DNA of 10,606 bases from Ignavibacteriales bacterium (GTDB lineage Bacteria; Bacteroidota; Ignavibacteria; Ignavibacteriales; Melioribacteraceae), in contig JALWSN010000592.1 of the NCBI GenBank assembly GCA_027080245.1, positions 1-10,606 of the forward strand, in the 5' to 3' direction. The notes under the pieces are model-generated. The model was not told the origin of the DNA and ran no database searches. It saw only the letters and a program-made list of their open reading frames with translations. Positions within the stretch are counted from its first letter, which is position 1; every line of letters starts with the position of its first letter. The translations under genes were made by a program, and so were the position numbers. Positions 7,754 to 10,606 of this stretch are shown piece after piece.

Positions 7754-8375
7754 CTTTAATAATAATTGTGTCTCCTATTTTAATGATTGAAGAAAGTTCG
7801 TCAATATCCTCGTTGCTTAAGGCAATCGAGCCGTTTGTCCAGTTAAAAACGAACGGCAAATTTTTGAAAATGAAGTTGTACTTTCCCGTGCCGTGTATTC
7901 CAATGTAGCTGCCTAGGGGCGTATTAGCGGGAGGGCATTCGCCTTTTTTTAGCTTGCTTACTATTAACAAATATTCCTTACGGGAAATAATTTTTTTGCG
8001 AAGCGCTTCCGCGGCATCTGTTAAGTTTGGGTAATTTAAATGAAAGTAACGATAATACCGTTTTGATTTTTTAATATTGCAAATTTTGTAAACCCCGATG
8101 GGAGTAGCAAGATCGCCCGCATGGTTTTTGATTGGCGAGTTATTTCTTCCGAAAACGATTTTGTAAGTTTTAATAAATTTGTCTCCGTTAAACAGATCCA
8201 ATTTGTAACTTTTGCGATGAGCCACTAAAATAGGACGGTCGACACTGGCGACGTCGGCTTTTTTCAAAGCTTCTTTTAAGGTGGGTTCGCGGAAGTTCAA
8301 GAACATTCCGTAAATTAGTACTCCAGCAAAAAAAATTATTACGCTGGAAGCGATGTAAATAATATTTTTAATCAT
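7746..8375 (-). CDS. Membrane-anchored YkuD-fold (L,D-transpeptidase-like) protein with Cys-to-Ser change
   Basis: This 209-residue protein has an N-terminal membrane anchor or uncleaved signal (about 4-25) and then a YkuD domain (about 47-209). The family forms 3-3 peptidoglycan crosslinks or attaches proteins to peptidoglycan, using a His and a Cys. Visible landmarks are LATPIGVY (89-96), the conserved IGIHGTG with H161, and the active-site block NWTNGSIALSNEDID (178-192). In active members this last block reads GC followed by I or V; here Ser183 (codon TCG) takes the place of the catalytic Cys. Cys99 and Cys147 are present but not at that site. The protein may therefore be a non-catalytic binding form, or may use serine. 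The domain otherwise looks intact and uninterrupted, so it does not look like a dead gene. It is the first gene of the leftward block and overlaps the POTRA-barrel gene. The start at ATG 8375 has no Shine-Dalgarno site. Confidence 0.82.
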   Translation of the reverse strand: MIKNIIYIASSVIIFFAGVLIYGMFLNFREPTLKEALKKADVASVDRPILVAHRKSYKLDLFNGDKFIKTYKIVFGRNNSPIKNHAGDLATPIGVYKICNIKKSKRYYRYFHLNYPNLTDAAEALRKKIISRKEYLLIVSKLKKGECPPANTPLGSYIGIHGTGKYNFIFKNLPFVFNWTNGSIALSNEDIDELSSIIKIGDTIIIKDD

Positions 8376-8587
8376 TTAACGTAAAAAGAAAAAATAATTC
8401 CAAACAAAACAATATATTAAAAAGCTAAATCAAAAATTTGACGAAGAAATTTATTTGCAAAATACTTTCGAGGGCGTTACCGTTAAAGCGATTCATGAAT
8501 TTTTTAACTACTTTTGAGTTCGAAAAAATAAAACGGTGATTAAGTATTGAGACAAAATTTTAAGAGACAAATAATTGTTGAAAAGGA
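8376..8587. other. Divergent intergenic region between the YkuD and DUF4159 genes
   Basis: These 212 bp separate two genes that point away from each other, so promoters for both blocks should lie here. A weak pair for the rightward gene is TTGAGA (8547-8552) and TAATTG (8572-8577) with 19-base spacing, which would place transcription start almost at the ATG; I give it little weight. No clear leftward promoter is visible. A perfect 10-base palindrome, ATTCATGAAT, sits at 8491-8500. The plus-strand frame 8398-8517 is open and reads like protein but has no ATG. Confidence 0.45.
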
Positions 8588-9244
8588 ATGGAAAACCCAA
8601 GTAAGTTTTTTTTAATATTGCTTTTTTTAGCTTCTGCCACTTTTGCCCAGCGGGCGGTTCAAATAGCAAGACTAAAATATTCGGGCGGAGGTGATTGGTA
8701 CAACGATCCTTCATCCGAGGTTAATTTGCTAAAATATGTTCGGCAAAAAACCAACATTAAAACAAAGCCCGAATACGTTTACGTGGACATAGCTTCGGAT
8801 GATATTTTCCGTTATCCCATTTTATTCATGACAGGACACGGCGCCATTAAATTTTCGGAGGCGGAAGCGCGTAGGTTGAGGAAATATCTTGAAGCCGGAG
8901 GATTTTTGTACGCCGACGACGACTACGGAATGGACAAATTTTTTAGAAGGGAAATCAAAAAAGTGTTTCCGGAAAAGGAATTAAAAGAGCTGCCTTTTTC
9001 TTACGGGCTTTACCACATCGTTTACGATTTTAATTACGGTCCGCCTAAAATACACAAACACAACGGCAAACGGCCCCAAGGGTTCGGAATTTTCATCGGT
9101 AAGCGGCTTGCGGTTTACTACACTTACGAAAGCAATCCAAGCGACGGCTGGGCTGATCCCGAAGCGCACCACGATCCTCCGAGAATACGCGAACTCGCTC
9201 TGAAATTCGGCGTTAATTTGATTAGTTGGATTTTAACCCAATGA
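8588..9244 (+). CDS. Secreted DUF4159 protein
   Basis: The 218-residue product matches the DUF4159 family, whose function is unknown. Residues 1-20 are a signal peptide (cleavage after ATFA), placing it in the periplasm or on the outer surface. Family landmarks include IARLKYSGGGDWYNDPS (26-42), FMTGHG (80-85), YLEAGGFLYADDDYG (100-114), LPFSYG, PPKIHKH (152-158) and YYTYESNPSDGWADP (177-191). The central part resembles the class I glutamine amidotransferase-like fold, but the protein has no cysteine, so that chemistry is unlikely; it may bind a ligand or partner. In many genomes DUF4159 genes lie near DUF58, MoxR and DUF4175 or BatA-like genes, a setting linked to the envelope. Here a DUF4175-like gene follows with an ATGA overlap. 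A purine stretch AAAAGGA directly abuts the ATG at 8588, too close for a normal ribosome site, but an in-frame stop at 8579 rules out a start further upstream. Confidence 0.88.
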   Translation: MENPSKFFLILLFLASATFAQRAVQIARLKYSGGGDWYNDPSSEVNLLKYVRQKTNIKTKPEYVYVDIASDDIFRYPILFMTGHGAIKFSEAEARRLRKYLEAGGFLYADDDYGMDKFFRREIKKVFPEKELKELPFSYGLYHIVYDFNYGPPKIHKHNGKRPQGFGIFIGKRLAVYYTYESNPSDGWADPEAHHDPPRIRELALKFGVNLISWILTQ

Positions 9245-10606
9245 ATACCCAAACTTACAAAGAGTTTATTCTTAAAAAGCTAAAAAGGCTTTACTTTAAA
9301 AAGCTTTTAATTGCTTTTGCTAAAAGCGTTTCAGATCTATTTGGATTTACAGTTGGTCTGCTTTTCTTATTTGTAACGGCGGAATTTATTTTTCGTTTTA
9401 ATTCGGAAATTAGAACTTACCTTTTCGAAGCTTTTCTCCTCTTTTCAATCTTGTTCTTAATTCGAATTTTAATACGGAGGTTTGTCGTAGAATACAGAGT
9501 GTTTGGGAAAATCAATATTTACAGGCTTTCCGAAGAGGTGGGTGCGCGTTTCCCCAATATTAAAGATTCTTTGAAGAATGTTTTGCAATTAATCGAAGAA
9601 GATAATCCTTCTTATTCGAACGAATTAGTTGAAGCTGAGTTCAAAAGAGTTTACGAACAAACCAAAGATTACGATTTTTCTTCGATTGTAAAATTTAATT
9701 TCGGGAAAAAGGACTTAATGCAAACGCTAATATTATTAGTTTTTTTAACCATCGTATTCATTACGCCCGGTTATTACGGAGCTTTTTACAGGTTTACTCA
9801 TTTTAAAACGGAATTTAAAACTCCCCCGGAATATTCATTGTCGGTTCAGCCCGAAAACAAAATTATTTCAAGAGGCGACAGTCTGAAAATCGAGTTAAAA
9901 GTAACCGGCTCTTTCGACGGCAAGCCGCAACTATTCTTAAAATCAAAGGAAGACTTCGACTTTAACGGCGTTTCAATGATTAAAGAAAGCTCACGAAAAT
10001 TTTACAAAATATTTTATTCGATTCAAAATTCATTTAAATATTTCACAAAGCTTGGCAGTATTAACAGCGACACTTTTGAAATAAAAGTAATTGACAGACC
10101 AATTATTACCAAGTTAATTGTTACGGTTAAACCTCCGGCATATTCCGGTTTGGGTGTTTCCAGGCAATCGGACGAAGGGAACGTTACGGCTTTGAAGGGA
10201 AGCGTGATTAAGTGGAAAATAACGGCATCGAAAAAATTAAGCAAAGCGGAAATGGTTTTTGAAGATGGACGCAAACTATCAATGAAAATTAAAAATGCCG
10301 GAGCTTCAGCAATCCTGAAACTATTGAGCGACAACGACTACCATTTTGAAATTAAAGACACAAGCGGAATTGGAAACTCGAGCCCCATTACTTATTCATT
10401 AAAAGCGGAGAACGACGCTTTCCCGAGTATTGAATTGTTAATCCCAAAGCAAAATATGGCTTTAGGGGCAGACAACCTCGTAGGCATTTCCGCTAACATT
10501 TCCGACGACTTCGGTTTTTCCAAATTACTTTTAAAATACAAATTAAATTCTTCCCTAATAAAAACGGTATGGAAAAGCTACAAGGGTTTAAAAATACCAA
10601 TAAATA
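9241..10606 (+). CDS. DUF4175-like membrane protein, N-terminal part (runs off the right edge)
   Basis: The frame is open from ATG 9241 to the window end, giving 455 residues with no stop; family members are often over 1000 residues, so less than half is probably seen. Three hydrophobic membrane segments lie at about 34-51, 61-79 and 160-177. The stretch between the second and third is charged and helical (about 90-150). From about 195 there are repeated beta-sandwich-like domains with PPEYSLSVQP (195-204) and KPPAYSGLG (297-305), the latter typical of DUF4175-like proteins, and then VGISANISDDFGFSKLLLKY (414-433), which looks like the start of another Ig-like repeat. The bulk is therefore probably periplasmic and anchored in the inner membrane. 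The function is not known. The start overlaps the stop of the DUF4159 gene by 4 bases (ATGA) with no ribosome site, so coupled translation is likely and the two products may work together. Confidence 0.75.
   Translation, partial: MNTQTYKEFILKKLKRLYFKKLLIAFAKSVSDLFGFTVGLLFLFVTAEFIFRFNSEIRTYLFEAFLLFSILFLIRILIRRFVVEYRVFGKINIYRLSEEVGARFPNIKDSLKNVLQLIEEDNPSYSNELVEAEFKRVYEQTKDYDFSSIVKFNFGKKDLMQTLILLVFLTIVFITPGYYGAFYRFTHFKTEFKTPPEYSLSVQPENKIISRGDSLKIELKVTGSFDGKPQLFLKSKEDFDFNGVSMIKESSRKFYKIFYSIQNSFKYFTKLGSINSDTFEIKVIDRPIITKLIVTVKPPAYSGLGVSRQSDEGNVTALKGSVIKWKITASKKLSKAEMVFEDGRKLSMKIKNAGASAILKLLSDNDYHFEIKDTSGIGNSSPITYSLKAENDAFPSIELLIPKQNMALGADNLVGISANISDDFGFSKLLLKYKLNSSLIKTVWKSYKGLKIPIN

Noticed and set aside
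8491..8500. Perfect palindrome ATTCATGAAT in the divergent spacer.
   Set aside because: Ten AT-rich bases with no second copy seen; not enough to call an operator.
8508..8714. Minus-strand frame of 68 codons covering the start of the DUF4159 gene.
   Set aside because: It is antisense to a clear signal peptide and family motif, and has no recognisable protein features.
10023..10334. Minus-strand frame of 103 codons inside the DUF4175-like gene.
   Set aside because: The plus strand carries a continuous membrane protein with family motifs, so this is a shadow frame.

Overview
This AT-rich window holds seven protein-coding genes packed in two divergent blocks, and no RNA genes, CRISPR arrays or mobile elements that I can see. 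The most likely source is a Bacteroidota-related bacterium, perhaps of the Ignavibacteria. The reasons are the style of the proteins (a double-receiver plus PEP/pyruvate-binding protein, a histidine kinase N-terminus with a KIYYGDS-type ending, a DUF4159/DUF4175 pair), the low GC content with A-rich translation starts, and the near absence of Shine-Dalgarno motifs. The placement comes from protein resemblance only.

Minus-strand block, in transcription order from the centre leftwards. First comes a membrane-anchored YkuD (L,D-transpeptidase-like) protein (8375-7746) whose expected catalytic cysteine reads as serine. It overlaps by 8 bp a BamA/TamA-type outer-membrane protein with three POTRA domains (7753-5606). 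After a 242-bp gap comes a 993-residue protein with a degenerate receiver, an intact receiver and a PPDK_N ATP-grasp domain, but no phosphohistidine domain (5363-2382). Fifteen bases on is a secreted multidomain N-acetylmuramoyl-L-alanine amidase (2366-477). It overlaps by an ATGA junction a membrane sensor histidine kinase that runs off the left edge (480-1).

Plus-strand block: a secreted DUF4159 protein (8588-9244) overlaps by another ATGA junction a DUF4175-like membrane protein that runs off the right edge (9241-10606).

The common theme is the cell envelope: peptidoglycan remodelling (YkuD fold, amidase), outer-membrane assembly (POTRA-barrel protein) and signal transduction (histidine kinase plus receiver-bearing ATP-grasp protein). 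The most unusual points are the receiver/ATP-grasp protein, which sits in an apparent operon with an amidase and a histidine kinase, and the Cys-to-Ser change in the YkuD protein. No new system can be proved from sequence alone. The receiver/ATP-grasp, amidase and kinase cluster is the best candidate for an undescribed envelope-signalling unit.
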